This document shows positions 17,750 through 26,680 of a stretch of 49,280 nucleotides of DNA, piece after piece. Positions within the stretch are counted from its first letter, which is position 1, and each line of letters starts with the position of its first letter. This stretch comes from Clostridiales bacterium (GTDB lineage Bacteria; Bacillota; Clostridia; Oscillospirales; Oscillospiraceae). The DNA lies in contig JALERU010000035.1 of the NCBI GenBank assembly GCA_022764045.1, forward strand, positions 1 to 49,280, given 5' to 3'. The notes under the pieces were generated by a model. The model did not search any database and had not been told where the DNA came from. It was given only the letters and a program-made list of their open reading frames with translations. The translations under genes and the position numbers were made by a program.

Positions 17750-18349
17750 ATGAAGGTCATTGGAATCACCGGCCCCACAGGGGCCGGAAAGACCACCGCC
17801 CTGGGGGCGCTGACTGCCCTGGGGGGTGTGCTCATCGACGCAGACGCCGTCTACCATGATCTGACGGTGTCCTCCCAGCGGATGCGGGAGGAGCTCATCT
17901 CCCGCTTTGGGCCGGTCTATCACGGGACCGTCCTGGACCGGAAAAAGTTGGGAGCTGTGGTCTTTCAGAACGAGGCGGCCCTGGCCGACTTGAACGCCAT
18001 CACCCACAAATATGTGGCCCAGGAGACCCAGCGGCGGATTTCCGAAGCCCGGGCGGCGGGGGCCCCCGCTGTGGGGATTGACGCCATTGCCCTGTTGGAG
18101 AGCGCCTTGGTAGACTATTGCGACTGCACCCTGGCCATCACCGCCCCGGAAGAACTCCGGGTGAAGCGGATCATGGCCCGGGAAGGGATTTCCGAGGACT
18201 ACGCCCGGATGCGGGTGGCGGCCCAGAAGCCCAGCGCCTGGTTTCAGGAACACTGTGACTACACATTAGAGAGCACCGAGGCCGACACGGTGGAGACCTT
18301 CGCCCAGCGGGCCCGGGCGCTCTTTCAGCGGATTTTAGAGGAGACATAA
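17750..18349 (+). CDS. coaE: Dephospho-CoA kinase
   Basis: It phosphorylates the 3' hydroxyl of dephospho-CoA in the last step of CoA synthesis. The 199-residue P-loop kinase has GITGPTGAGKTTAL at residues 4-17, a DADAVYHDL motif (usually DADxIAR) near 32 and a CoA-lid region around ALLESALVDYCDC. The family more often has GLTGGIGSGKS at the P-loop, so the glycine-rich loop is slightly divergent but complete. It is packed between tsaC and the aminopeptidase gene with 2-3 base gaps, so it is certainly cotranscribed. Confidence 0.92.
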   Translation: MKVIGITGPTGAGKTTALGALTALGGVLIDADAVYHDLTVSSQRMREELISRFGPVYHGTVLDRKKLGAVVFQNEAALADLNAITHKYVAQETQRRISEARAAGAPAVGIDAIALLESALVDYCDCTLAITAPEELRVKRIMAREGISEDYARMRVAAQKPSAWFQEHCDYTLESTEADTVETFAQRARALFQRILEET

Positions 18350-18351
18350 CC

Positions 18352-19764
18352 ATGGAAGAGAAACAAGAACAGACCTTGGCCCAACAGCGGAAGAAGGAGC
18401 TCTTCTTTTCCCCCACCAACGGCTATGACCGCCTGGCGGAAGGGGAAGAGGAGAAGATCCAGACCTACTGCGAGGGCTATAAAACCTTTCTCAACGAGGG
18501 CAAAACCGAGCGGGAGTGTGTGGACTATGCCATCGCCCTGGCTCAGGCCGCCGGCTTCCGGCCCCTGGTCCGGGGGGAGAAGCTCCGGCCCGGGGACAAG
18601 GTGTACCGGAACAACCGGGGCAAGTCCCTGTTGCTGGCCGTCATCGGCCGGGAGAGCCTGGCCCAGGGCGCGGTGATTGGGGCGGCCCACATCGACTCCC
18701 CCCGGCTGGACTTGAAGCAGAACCCCCTGTATGAGGACAAGGAGCTGGCCTACTGCAAGACCCACTACTATGGGGGCATCAAAAAGTACCAGTGGACCAC
18801 TATCCCCCTGGCCCTCCACGGGGTGGTGGTGCGCCGGGACGGGACCTCTGTCACCGTGCGCATCGGCGAGGACCCCAGCGACCCCCAGTTTACCGTGGGG
18901 GACCTGCTGCCCCATCTGGCGGGGGACCAGGCCAAGAAGACCATGGGGTCCATTGTCTCCGCCGAGCAGCTTAACCTCTTTGTGGGCAGCCGCCCCTTTG
19001 ACAAGGAGGAGGGCAGCGACCGGGTGAAGCTGGGGATTTTATCCATCCTCCATGAGAAGTACGGCATGGTGGAGGAGGACTTCCTCTCCGCCGAGCTCAT
19101 GGCCGTCCCCGCCGCCAAGGCGGTGGACATCGGCCTGGACCGGTCGGTGATCGGCGCCTACGGCCAGGACGACCGGGTGTGCTCCTATGCCTGCCTGAAG
19201 GCCCTGCTGGAGCTGACCGAGGCCCCCCGCCGCACCGCCGTGTGCGTGCTGGCGGACAAGGAAGAAATCGGCTCCCTGGGGGTCACCGGGATGCAGTCGG
19301 CGGCCTTTGACATCTTTATGAGCGATCTGTGCGACGGCCAGGACGCCTCCCTGAAGGCCTGCTACGAGACCTCCTTCTGCCTCTCCGCCGACGTGACCGC
19401 CGCCTATGACCCCAACTTCGCCGAGGTCTATGAGGCCCGCAACAGCGCCTATTTCAACTACGGCGTGTGCATCAGCAAATACACCGGGGCCCGGGGCAAG
19501 TCCGGGGCCTCTGACGCCTCCGCCGAGGTGGTGGGGAAGGTCCGCCGGATCTTTGCTGAACACCAGGTGGTCTGGCAGCTGGCCGAGCTGGGGAAAACCG
19601 ACCAGGGCGGCGGCGGCACCGTGGCCTGCTACATGGCAAACCGAAACATCGACACCATTGACGCAGGGGTCCCCGTGCTCTCCATGCACGCCCCCTTTGA
19701 GACCACGGCCAAGCTGGACTGCTACATGACCTACAAGGCTATGAAGGCCCTGTATACCGACTGA
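18352..19764 (+). CDS. M18-family aminopeptidase
   Basis: A cytosolic di-zinc aminopeptidase; M18 enzymes prefer acidic N-terminal residues or act broadly. The 470-residue protein carries the metal-site motifs AAHIDSPRLDL (about residue 104), GAYGQDDRVCSY (about 264) and catalytic DKEEIGSLG (about 302). The late motif GGGGTVACYMANRNIDTIDAG and the closing SMHAPFE belong to the same family. The start is only 2 bases after the coaE stop. It is slightly longer than many bacterial M18 proteins (about 430-460). The physiological substrate is unknown. Confidence 0.93.
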   Translation: MEEKQEQTLAQQRKKELFFSPTNGYDRLAEGEEEKIQTYCEGYKTFLNEGKTERECVDYAIALAQAAGFRPLVRGEKLRPGDKVYRNNRGKSLLLAVIGRESLAQGAVIGAAHIDSPRLDLKQNPLYEDKELAYCKTHYYGGIKKYQWTTIPLALHGVVVRRDGTSVTVRIGEDPSDPQFTVGDLLPHLAGDQAKKTMGSIVSAEQLNLFVGSRPFDKEEGSDRVKLGILSILHEKYGMVEEDFLSAELMAVPAAKAVDIGLDRSVIGAYGQDDRVCSYACLKALLELTEAPRRTAVCVLADKEEIGSLGVTGMQSAAFDIFMSDLCDGQDASLKACYETSFCLSADVTAAYDPNFAEVYEARNSAYFNYGVCISKYTGARGKSGASDASAEVVGKVRRIFAEHQVVWQLAELGKTDQGGGGTVACYMANRNIDTIDAGVPVLSMHAPFETTAKLDCYMTYKAMKALYTD

Positions 19765-19785
19765 GAGAGAAAGAGGTAGATTCAT

Positions 19786-20628
19786 TTGAACATCTTTTCA
19801 TCCATTTTCCTGGGGCTGGTCCAGGGTGTGGCGGAGTTTCTGCCCATCTCCAGTTCGGGGCATCTGTCTCTGTTCCAGCACTTTTTCGGGCTGGTGAGCC
19901 CGGAAGAGAGCCTGTTTTTTGACGTGCTGCTCCACCTGGGCACCCTTATCGCCATCTTTGTCTATTACTGGCGGGACATTGTGGACATGGTCAGGGAGTT
20001 TTTCCAGATGCTGGGGGCCCTGGTCTCCAAGGAGAAGCGGCGGAAAATGAAGCATTTGCCCCCCAACGGGCGGATGGTTTTGATGATCCTCGTGGCTACC
20101 CTGCCTCTGTTTGTGGTCCTGCCCATCAAAAGCAAGGTGGAGGGGCTGTACAGCAACACCATTTTTGTGGGCTGCGCCCTGCTGGTCACCGGTTTTATCC
20201 TCTTTTACTCTGACCGGATGGCCCGGGGAAAGAAGGGCCCCCGGTCGGCCACCATGGTGGACGCCCTCATCGTGGGCGTGGGCCAGGCGGTGGCGGTGGT
20301 GCCCGGCCTGTCCCGGTCCGGCACCAGCATTTCCGTGGGGATGATGCGGGGCTTCCACCGGAAGTTCGCCGTGCGCTTCTCCTTCCTCATGTCCATTCCC
20401 GCGGTGCTGGGGGCCAACATCCTCAGCATCGGGGAGGCCGTCGAAGCGGGGATCGACACCGCCCAGTTGCCGGCCTATATCGTGGGGACCATTGTGGCGG
20501 CGGTGTCGGGCTATTTTGCCATCCGCCTGGTGAACCTGCTGACCAACAAGGGTAAGTTTGGCAACTTTGCCTACTACTGCTGGGGCATCGGCGCCGCGGC
20601 GGTGGTGGCCAGCCTGATCTTCCGCTGA
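19786..20628 (+). CDS. uppP: Undecaprenyl-diphosphatase
   Basis: This integral membrane enzyme (BacA/UppP) dephosphorylates undecaprenyl pyrophosphate to recycle the lipid carrier for peptidoglycan and wall polymers; extra copies raise bacitracin tolerance. The 280-residue, multi-spanning protein has both signature loops: EFLPISSSGHL (about 18-28) and PGLSRSGTSISVG (about 174-186). The start is TTG at 19786, fixed by GAGGT about 9 bases upstream; no ATG fits as well. The gap to the aminopeptidase is 21 bases and to ftsK 27 bases. It complements ddl, murF, tagA and mltG in this window. Confidence 0.96.
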   Translation: MNIFSSIFLGLVQGVAEFLPISSSGHLSLFQHFFGLVSPEESLFFDVLLHLGTLIAIFVYYWRDIVDMVREFFQMLGALVSKEKRRKMKHLPPNGRMVLMILVATLPLFVVLPIKSKVEGLYSNTIFVGCALLVTGFILFYSDRMARGKKGPRSATMVDALIVGVGQAVAVVPGLSRSGTSISVGMMRGFHRKFAVRFSFLMSIPAVLGANILSIGEAVEAGIDTAQLPAYIVGTIVAAVSGYFAIRLVNLLTNKGKFGNFAYYCWGIGAAAVVASLIFR

Positions 20629-20655
20629 GAAGCACCCAAAAGCAAGGAGGGAAGT

Positions 20656-23271
20656 ATGGCTTCCACACAAAAGAAAACCGATCAAACGAAAAAATCCTCC
20701 CCGGCCAAAAAGACCGGGAGCGGAAAAAAGACCGGCGGCAGTAAGCCGAAGGTCCCGGTCTATGGGCCCAACCTGCTGGCCCGGGGGATTGGGGCAGCCG
20801 TGTGCATTTTCCTGGCCCTGCTGGTGGCCTTGGGGATGTTTGGCATCCACGCGGTGATCCCCGACCTGCTGTGCGACAGTATCCGGGGTCTCATCGGCGG
20901 GGGCTTCTGGCTCACCGCCGTGGCGCTGCTGTGGGCGGCGGGGCTGCTCCTGTTCCGGCGGGACCGGCGGGTGACCCTCCGCCTGTGGTGCCTGGGGCTG
21001 CTGCCGGTGCTGGGGGGCGCTTTCCTCCATGTGCTCCTGAGCAGCAAGACCTATGAACTGTCCTTTGGACTCCTCTTCCAACTGTGGAGCGACGGACTCC
21101 ATGGAGCGGGCGGCGGCGTCCTCAGCGGCGGCCTGGGGACCTTGTGCGCCATGGGCTTCAGCCGGATTGGCGCGGGGGTGATTTTCGCCCTGGCTTTTCT
21201 GGTCCTGCTGGCCGGCGCGGGGCATGTGACCCCGGCCAAGGTCTTCTCCGGCCTGGGCCGCCTGCGGGAGAAGCGGCGGGAGCGGGCCGAAGACTATGAG
21301 GACGAGTATTACGACGATTACGACGGCTATGACGACTACGATGACTATGACGACGGCTACGGCAACTATGACGGCCCCCGGGAGCCCACGCCGTCTAAAA
21401 GGGCCTCCTTTTGGCCCCTGAGCCGCCGGAAGCGGGCGCCCGACCTCCCCCTGGACGATGTGCCCCCTCAGGAGAGCAAGGGGAAGACAACCCCTGCCCC
21501 GGAAGGGCCCATCCCAAAGAAGGGTGACATGTCGGAGCCTCCTGCCCCGGAAAAGTCCCGGGAGCCCGCCTTCGACCAGGCCCAGGACGCCCCCCTGTGG
21601 CAGCCCCCCGAGGAGAAAAAGCCCCCCACCAAGGCCCAGCGCCAGGCGGAGATCCAAAAGGAGGCCGGTGAAGTCACCCAGACCATTGAGAAGACCCTGG
21701 GAGAGGACCAGCCCAAGGCCTATGTCTACCCCTCTCTGGACCTGCTGACCCAGCCCAACGGCGAGAGCGCCCGGGCGGCCCATGAAGAGCTGGAGGGGAC
21801 CCTGGAGCGCCTGGCCAGCGTCCTGACCTCCTTTGGCATCGACGGCCATGTGACCGGCGCGGTCCAGGGGCCCTCGGTGACCCGGTATGAGGTGGCCCTG
21901 GAGCAGGGGGTGCGGCTGAACAAGCTCACCAACCTCTCCGACGACGTGGCCCTGGCCCTGGGGGTGTCCAACGTCCGCATCGCCCCGGTGCCCGGGAAGA
22001 TCTCCGTGGTGGGCATCGAGGTGCCCAACAAGGTGGTCACCCCCGTTCCCATCCGGGAGGTGCTGGATTCCCCGGCCTTCCGCCGGCACAAGTCCAGCGC
22101 GGCCTTTTCCGTGGGCAAGGACATCGGCGGCAATTATATCGTGGGGGACTGCTCCAAGCTGCCCCACATGCTCATCGCCGGTACCACGGGCTCCGGTAAG
22201 TCCGTGTGTATCAACTCCCTGCTCATCAGTATGCTCTACAAATCCACCCCGGAGGAACTCCGCCTGATTATGGTGGACCCCAAAATGGTGGAGCTGGGGG
22301 GCTATAACGGCATCCCCCACCTGCTCATCCCCGTGGTCACCGACCCCAAAAAGGCCGCCGGCGCCCTCCAGTGGGCGGTGACGGAGATGATGAAGCGCTA
22401 CCGGATGTTCGCCGAAGCGGGGGTCCGGGAGCTGGCCTCCTACAACCAGTGGGCCAAAGGGCAGGAGGGCGTGGAGTCCATGCCTAAGGTGGTCATCGTC
22501 ATCGACGAGCTGGCCGACCTGATGCTGGTGGCCGCCAAGGAGGTGGAGGAATCCATCTGCCGGGTGGCCCAGATGGGCCGTGCCGCCGGGATGCACCTGG
22601 TGATCGCCACCCAGCGTCCCTCGGCGGACGTGATTACGGGCCTCATGAAGGCCAACATCCCCTCTCGGATCGCCTTTGCCGTGGCCTCCTCCCTGGAATC
22701 CCGGATCATCCTGGACACCACCGGGGCGGAAAAGCTGGTGGGGAAGGGAGACATGCTCTGGTTCCCCCTGGGTGCTGGCAAGCCCCTGCGGGTGCAGGGC
22801 TGCTTCATCTCCGATGAAGAGGTGGCCGCCGTGGTGGACAGCGTCAAGCAGAACGCCACCGCCGACTACGACAGCGAGGTCATGGAGCAGATCGAGCAGC
22901 ACGTGACCGAGTCGGAGAAAAAGGGGAAATCTTCCTCCTCCGGCGCCTTCCCCGCCGGAGACACCGGCGGCGAGGAGCAGGACGAGCTCTTCCCGGCCGG
23001 GGTGGATGTGATCCTGGAGCTGGGGCAGGCCTCGGTCTCCCTGCTCCAGCGGCGGCTGAAACTGGGCTATGCCCGGGCGGCCCGCTTGATGGATCAGATG
23101 GAGGAAAAGGGCATTGTGGGTCCTTCCGAGGGCTCCAAGCCCCGGCAGATCCTCATCACCAAGGACCAGTGGCTGCAAATGCAGGGGGGGACTCCCCTGG
23201 ACGAGGAGACCGGCCCTGTGGAGGAGGAGTTGCTCCCCTTCGACCCTGTTCCCCAGACCCATTTGGAATGA
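20656..23271 (+). CDS. ftsK: DNA translocase FtsK/SpoIIIE
   Basis: A membrane-anchored hexameric pump that clears chromosomal DNA from the septum or into the forespore. The 871 residues comprise: a Lys-rich cytoplasmic start; about four transmembrane segments (38-200); a linker with an Asp/Tyr-rich patch (about 210-240) followed by a Pro/Lys/Glu-rich stretch; the RecA-like motor with Walker A AGTTGSGKSVCIN (about 508) and Walker B VIVIDELADL; and a C-terminal winged-helix gamma domain (QASVSLLQRRLKLGYARAAR) that reads KOPS/SRS sites. It is the last gene of the run that starts at 15760, followed by a strong terminator. Whether the role is vegetative or sporulation-specific cannot be told. Confidence 0.95.
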   Translation: MASTQKKTDQTKKSSPAKKTGSGKKTGGSKPKVPVYGPNLLARGIGAAVCIFLALLVALGMFGIHAVIPDLLCDSIRGLIGGGFWLTAVALLWAAGLLLFRRDRRVTLRLWCLGLLPVLGGAFLHVLLSSKTYELSFGLLFQLWSDGLHGAGGGVLSGGLGTLCAMGFSRIGAGVIFALAFLVLLAGAGHVTPAKVFSGLGRLREKRRERAEDYEDEYYDDYDGYDDYDDYDDGYGNYDGPREPTPSKRASFWPLSRRKRAPDLPLDDVPPQESKGKTTPAPEGPIPKKGDMSEPPAPEKSREPAFDQAQDAPLWQPPEEKKPPTKAQRQAEIQKEAGEVTQTIEKTLGEDQPKAYVYPSLDLLTQPNGESARAAHEELEGTLERLASVLTSFGIDGHVTGAVQGPSVTRYEVALEQGVRLNKLTNLSDDVALALGVSNVRIAPVPGKISVVGIEVPNKVVTPVPIREVLDSPAFRRHKSSAAFSVGKDIGGNYIVGDCSKLPHMLIAGTTGSGKSVCINSLLISMLYKSTPEELRLIMVDPKMVELGGYNGIPHLLIPVVTDPKKAAGALQWAVTEMMKRYRMFAEAGVRELASYNQWAKGQEGVESMPKVVIVIDELADLMLVAAKEVEESICRVAQMGRAAGMHLVIATQRPSADVITGLMKANIPSRIAFAVASSLESRIILDTTGAEKLVGKGDMLWFPLGAGKPLRVQGCFISDEEVAAVVDSVKQNATADYDSEVMEQIEQHVTESEKKGKSSSSGAFPAGDTGGEEQDELFPAGVDVILELGQASVSLLQRRLKLGYARAARLMDQMEEKGIVGPSEGSKPRQILITKDQWLQMQGGTPLDEETGPVEEELLPFDPVPQTHLE

Positions 23272-23277
23272 GAAAAA

Positions 23278-23299
23278 GCGCCCCGCGGGGCGCTTTTTT
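23278..23299 (+). terminator. Terminator after ftsK
   Basis: Stem GCGCCCC/GGGGCGC (23278-23284, 23287-23293) with flanking A-run and T6. It ends the long operon. Confidence 0.9.
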
Positions 23300-23350
23300 G
23301 CGTTTTTTGGGAAAAGAAAATAAATTTCTGGAGAAAAGAGGGCTGAGCGA

Positions 23351-23378
23351 TTGAAAAAACGGCGATAACTGTTATAAT
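23351..23378 (+). promoter_or_regulatory. Promoter of the 417-aa/ATP-grasp/PHP/NodB operon
   Basis: TTGAAA (23351-23356), 16-base spacer, consensus TATAAT (23373-23378), 44 bases before the ATG at 23423. Confidence 0.8.
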
Positions 23379-23422
23379 AAAATCATCTACCCTTCCACAA
23401 TTCGCAAAGATGAGGTTACACC

Positions 23423-24676
23423 ATGTGCTTTGACGATCCGATCTATTTGGACCGGGGCTCTTTTGAAGACCTGATGGTCGACACCGATCAGCACAGGATC
23501 TGTTGGATGTACCACGACATACTGTCCCACCCCAGGATCGCCTGGATGTTTGACAAATATGCCGGAAAAGGAACACCCATCCGCGAAGCGTGGACAACTA
23601 TGGCCTGGGTGGCGACCGGGCAGCAGGAGAACAGCTTTTATCTGCTGTTCAAATGGTATGAGGATTTCTACGGTCCCCCCCAGCGTAGCGACCTTTACTT
23701 TATCGAGCAGGAGCAGGGCCCCGACGGAGGGGTTCGGGTGCGGTTTCTGAACCGGGATTTCCAGAACAAGCTGGACCAGCGGGGCCGGGCCTGGTTTGAG
23801 AGCTTTCTCAGCCGGGTCAGCCAGAACGCCGGCTATTTCTTCGGGGAGAGCGACCTGGAGTCCGGCCCGGTGGAGCGGATTCTGCACTTGCTGGACAACA
23901 ACCCCGGCCGGGAGCTGGAGTGCTTCGACTGGTACTTCGGCCGCCGCAGCGACGGGGAGAAGTCTCTGCTGTGTGCCACCACCTCCGCCTACTTCCGGGG
24001 CCTTCAGGCCATCCGGGAGATCATTTACAGTCTGCTGGTCACCGACGGCCGGGCGGCGGAGGGTACCTGCCACATGGCCACCAACGACCTGCTGAGTATT
24101 CTCAGCTCCATCTCCGCCAAGGTGGACGAAAAGCGCCTGCCGGAACTGGTGGACCTGTTTCAGGAGCTGGCCGACGGCTTTTTCTACGAGCCTCTGCGCG
24201 CCCCTTACCTGAGCCGGGGGGCGGGCCGGGTGCTGTGGGATATGACCGAGACCGGGGAGCTCCGCTGGCTTCGCCTGGGAGGACCCGGCAGCCGCCGGTT
24301 CCTGCGGGAGCTCTACAGCCGCTGCGCCCCCAGAGACATGTGGGATGTTTTCCACCGCTGGCAGGGGGAGATCTATTATACCGTCCTTCGCCGGCCCCTG
24401 ACCAAGGATCTGCCCAGAGGGATCTATATCCTCTCCCGGTTTGAGGACCAGACGGGGCTGGACGTGACCGGCCTGTTTTGGCTGGAAAACGTCTCAGTGG
24501 GGGTGGCCCACCTGTGCCAGGGGGAATTTTTTGAGGACCTGCTGGACTTTTTGGTCTCTCGGTATGTCCGGGAAGCCTTTCTGCCTCTGGGACGCCCCAG
24601 GGAGGAGACCATGGTCAGCGGGTACAGTTATCTGCTGAAGGAAATTTTTGCACAATACGACCGGGGCTTTGGCTGA
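23423..24676 (+). CDS. 417-residue protein of unknown family
   Basis: I do not recognise this protein. It is soluble (no signal peptide or membrane segment), unusually rich in Phe, Tyr, Trp and Arg, and starts MCFDDPIYLDRGSFEDLMVD. Its character is mostly alpha-helical, with aromatic-acidic clusters such as WYEDFYG and DFLVSRYVREAF. Cysteines are few and scattered, so no metal site is apparent. The start is supported by GAGGTT 7 bases upstream and a good promoter. Codon use and GC match the neighbours. It is the first gene of a run with an ATP-grasp ligase, a PHP phosphoesterase and a NodB deacetylase, which suggests a shared pathway, but no activity can be inferred. Confidence 0.82.
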   Translation: MCFDDPIYLDRGSFEDLMVDTDQHRICWMYHDILSHPRIAWMFDKYAGKGTPIREAWTTMAWVATGQQENSFYLLFKWYEDFYGPPQRSDLYFIEQEQGPDGGVRVRFLNRDFQNKLDQRGRAWFESFLSRVSQNAGYFFGESDLESGPVERILHLLDNNPGRELECFDWYFGRRSDGEKSLLCATTSAYFRGLQAIREIIYSLLVTDGRAAEGTCHMATNDLLSILSSISAKVDEKRLPELVDLFQELADGFFYEPLRAPYLSRGAGRVLWDMTETGELRWLRLGGPGSRRFLRELYSRCAPRDMWDVFHRWQGEIYYTVLRRPLTKDLPRGIYILSRFEDQTGLDVTGLFWLENVSVGVAHLCQGEFFEDLLDFLVSRYVREAFLPLGRPREETMVSGYSYLLKEIFAQYDRGFG

Positions 24677-24714
24677 CCGTTCTGTCAGGCGGTCCCTTAG
24701 AAGGAGAAGATACT

Positions 24715-25821
24715 TTGAAAACCGCAGTCGTCACTGACGGAAGATACCGCGCGTCCATTGCCGCCGTTCGGGCCCTGGGAGAGGCGGGTTTTCGGGTGGT
24801 TGTGACGCAGACCAAAGGGGAGGCCGCCATGGAGCCGGCCTCCTTTGCCTCACGGTTTGCTGGGGAGACCCGGTGGATCGAAGGGTCCTGCAAAGAGGCG
24901 GACTATGGCCGGCGCCTGCTGGACTTGCTGAGGGAATACCAGCGGCCCGTCCTCTTCTGCACCGGGGCCGACACCCTGAATCTGGTCAGCCGCCGGCGGG
25001 AGGAATTCGCCCAGGCGGCAGACTTTCTGGTGGCCCCGCCAGAGGTGTTGGACGGACTCAACGACAAGGAGCGGGTCCACCGGCGCTGCCTGGAGCTGGG
25101 CCTCCCCGTGCCGGCGGAGTACCCCGGCCTGCCGGACCGGTTTCCGGTGGTCATCAAGCCCCACTGCGGGGAGAAATTTGGCCTGAAGGCCAAGGACCGC
25201 TATGTGATCGCCCGGAACAAGGAAGAATTCCAAGCCCATTACCGGGCCATACAGCGTTATGACGAGGTCCCCATTGTCCAGGAAAAGGTGGAGGGCCCCG
25301 GAGAGGGCGTGAACCTGCTCCTGGACGGGGAGAGCCGCCTGATCTGTGCCTTTTGCCACCGGCGGCTGCGGGAATACCCCGTCACCGGGGGCCCCTCCAC
25401 CTGCTGCGTGAGCTTTTACGACGAGAAGATGATCCGCCAGGCCTATGACCTGCTGGCCTCTTTCGGCTTTGTGGGGATGGCCATGGTGGAGTTCAAGGGA
25501 GGCCGGGTGCTGGAGGTAAACCCCCGGGTGTGGGGAAGCTTTCCCATGTCCGGCTGCTGCGGAAGCCCCTTTACTTCCCGCTATGCCCGGGCGGCCCAGG
25601 GAGAGAAGCTGGACTATGCCCCCGCCGACTACCGCCAGGGGGTGAAGATGCGCTACCTCTTTAACGACGGGGCGGCCACCCTGGGCTACCTGCGCCGGGG
25701 AAACTGGAAGCAGGCCCTGGGCGGGGTGGTGGACTTTTTTGCCACCAGAGAAGCCCTGGACCGGAAGGACGACAAACAGGCCTACCGGGCTTACCTGCGC
25801 AACAGCTGGAAAGGCAGATGA
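24715..25821 (+). CDS. ATP-grasp domain ligase of unknown substrate
   Basis: ATP-grasp enzymes join a carboxylate to an amine, thiol or similar group through an acyl phosphate. The 368-residue protein has an N-terminal Rossmann-like pre-grasp domain (about 1-110, VVTDGRYRASIAAVRALGEAGF), then the ATP-binding stretch PVVIKPHCGEKFG (about 143) and the Mg-ligand segment VEFKGGRVLEVNPRVWGS (about 258-275, Glu and Asn of the family). It resembles carbamoyl-phosphate-synthase-like/DUF201 amino-acid ligases more than PurK or Ddl. The start is TTG at 24715 with AAGGAGA 8 bases upstream. It lies 38 bases after the unknown gene and 4 bases before the PHP gene. Confidence 0.85.
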   Translation: MKTAVVTDGRYRASIAAVRALGEAGFRVVVTQTKGEAAMEPASFASRFAGETRWIEGSCKEADYGRRLLDLLREYQRPVLFCTGADTLNLVSRRREEFAQAADFLVAPPEVLDGLNDKERVHRRCLELGLPVPAEYPGLPDRFPVVIKPHCGEKFGLKAKDRYVIARNKEEFQAHYRAIQRYDEVPIVQEKVEGPGEGVNLLLDGESRLICAFCHRRLREYPVTGGPSTCCVSFYDEKMIRQAYDLLASFGFVGMAMVEFKGGRVLEVNPRVWGSFPMSGCCGSPFTSRYARAAQGEKLDYAPADYRQGVKMRYLFNDGAATLGYLRRGNWKQALGGVVDFFATREALDRKDDKQAYRAYLRNSWKGR

Positions 25822-25825
25822 GCAT

Positions 25826-26680
25826 ATGGAGATGCGACTGACGTTAGACCTGCATGTCCACTCCCAGGCCTCCTTTGACGGGCGGATGACAGTGGAAGAG
25901 ATCGTCGCCGCCGCCCGGGCCAAGGGCATGGACGGGGTGGCCATCTGCGACCACGACGTGGTCTACACCGGTCCCACGAAAGTGGACGGGATGCTGGTGA
26001 TCCCAGGGGTGGAGTTTTCCACCGAGCACGGCCATCTGCTGGGGCTGTTTGTGGACCGGCCCATGGTCCACACCACCTGGAAGGAGACCATCGCCGCCAT
26101 CCATCAGGCCGGCGGCCTGGCGGCGCTGGCCCATCCCTTTGAACGGGGAGAGCGGGATCTGGAGGCCCTCCGCCCCGACCTGGACGGGCTGGAGGCCTGG
26201 AACAGCCGGGCCAACCGGAAATACCCGAAAGCCAACGACAAAGCCTTTCTCCAGGCCCTCTTTTGGGACCTGCCATTCACGGCGGGGAGCGACGCCCATG
26301 TGCCCCAGGAGGTGGGCAACGGCTATATGACCGTCTATGTGGAAGAGGCCACTCTGCCCGCCATCCGGGCTGCTCTGGCAGCAAGGAAGGGGCACTGGCA
26401 CGGGAAGGAGAGCTCCGCCCTGCATGTGGCCCGAAGCCAATACACCAAGCTGAGAAAGACCCACGCCCCCCTCTGGCGCTATGGAAAGTGGGGAGCCTTC
26501 GTCCTTCAGTGCCTGGGCCAGGATGTGCGCCTGACCTGGGTAAGATGGATCCAGAAGCGGCGGGCCGAGAGAGAGATTAAAAAATGGGAGAAAGAGGAAA
26601 GCCTGTTGAGCCAGGAGAGTTTAGACAAGATCAAACGCTGGATAGACAGTGAGGAAGGAGAACAGGATTCATGTCCTTGA
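25826..26680 (+). CDS. PHP-domain metal-dependent phosphoesterase
   Basis: PHP proteins hydrolyse phosphate esters with a tri-metal centre (YciV/TrpH and histidinol-phosphatase relatives). All motif groups are visible in the 284 residues: LHVHSQASFDG (near residue 9), ICDHD, IPGVEFSTEHGHLLGLF, AHPFERGE and GSDAH. A C-terminal extension of about 85 residues, basic and helical with a Trp-rich start and Lys/Glu-rich end, is not part of the fold. The start could be 25826 or 25832; no strong Shine-Dalgarno distinguishes them and coupling to the preceding stop is likely. The 3' end overlaps the deacetylase gene by 10 bases. Confidence 0.87.
   Translation: MEMRLTLDLHVHSQASFDGRMTVEEIVAAARAKGMDGVAICDHDVVYTGPTKVDGMLVIPGVEFSTEHGHLLGLFVDRPMVHTTWKETIAAIHQAGGLAALAHPFERGERDLEALRPDLDGLEAWNSRANRKYPKANDKAFLQALFWDLPFTAGSDAHVPQEVGNGYMTVYVEEATLPAIRAALAARKGHWHGKESSALHVARSQYTKLRKTHAPLWRYGKWGAFVLQCLGQDVRLTWVRWIQKRRAEREIKKWEKEESLLSQESLDKIKRWIDSEEGEQDSCP

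Noticed and set aside
19798-23262. Very long open frame antisense to uppP and ftsK
   Set aside because: Low-complexity Gly/His/Gln/Leu protein mirroring high-GC codon bias of the real genes on the other strand. No ribosome binding site or motif.
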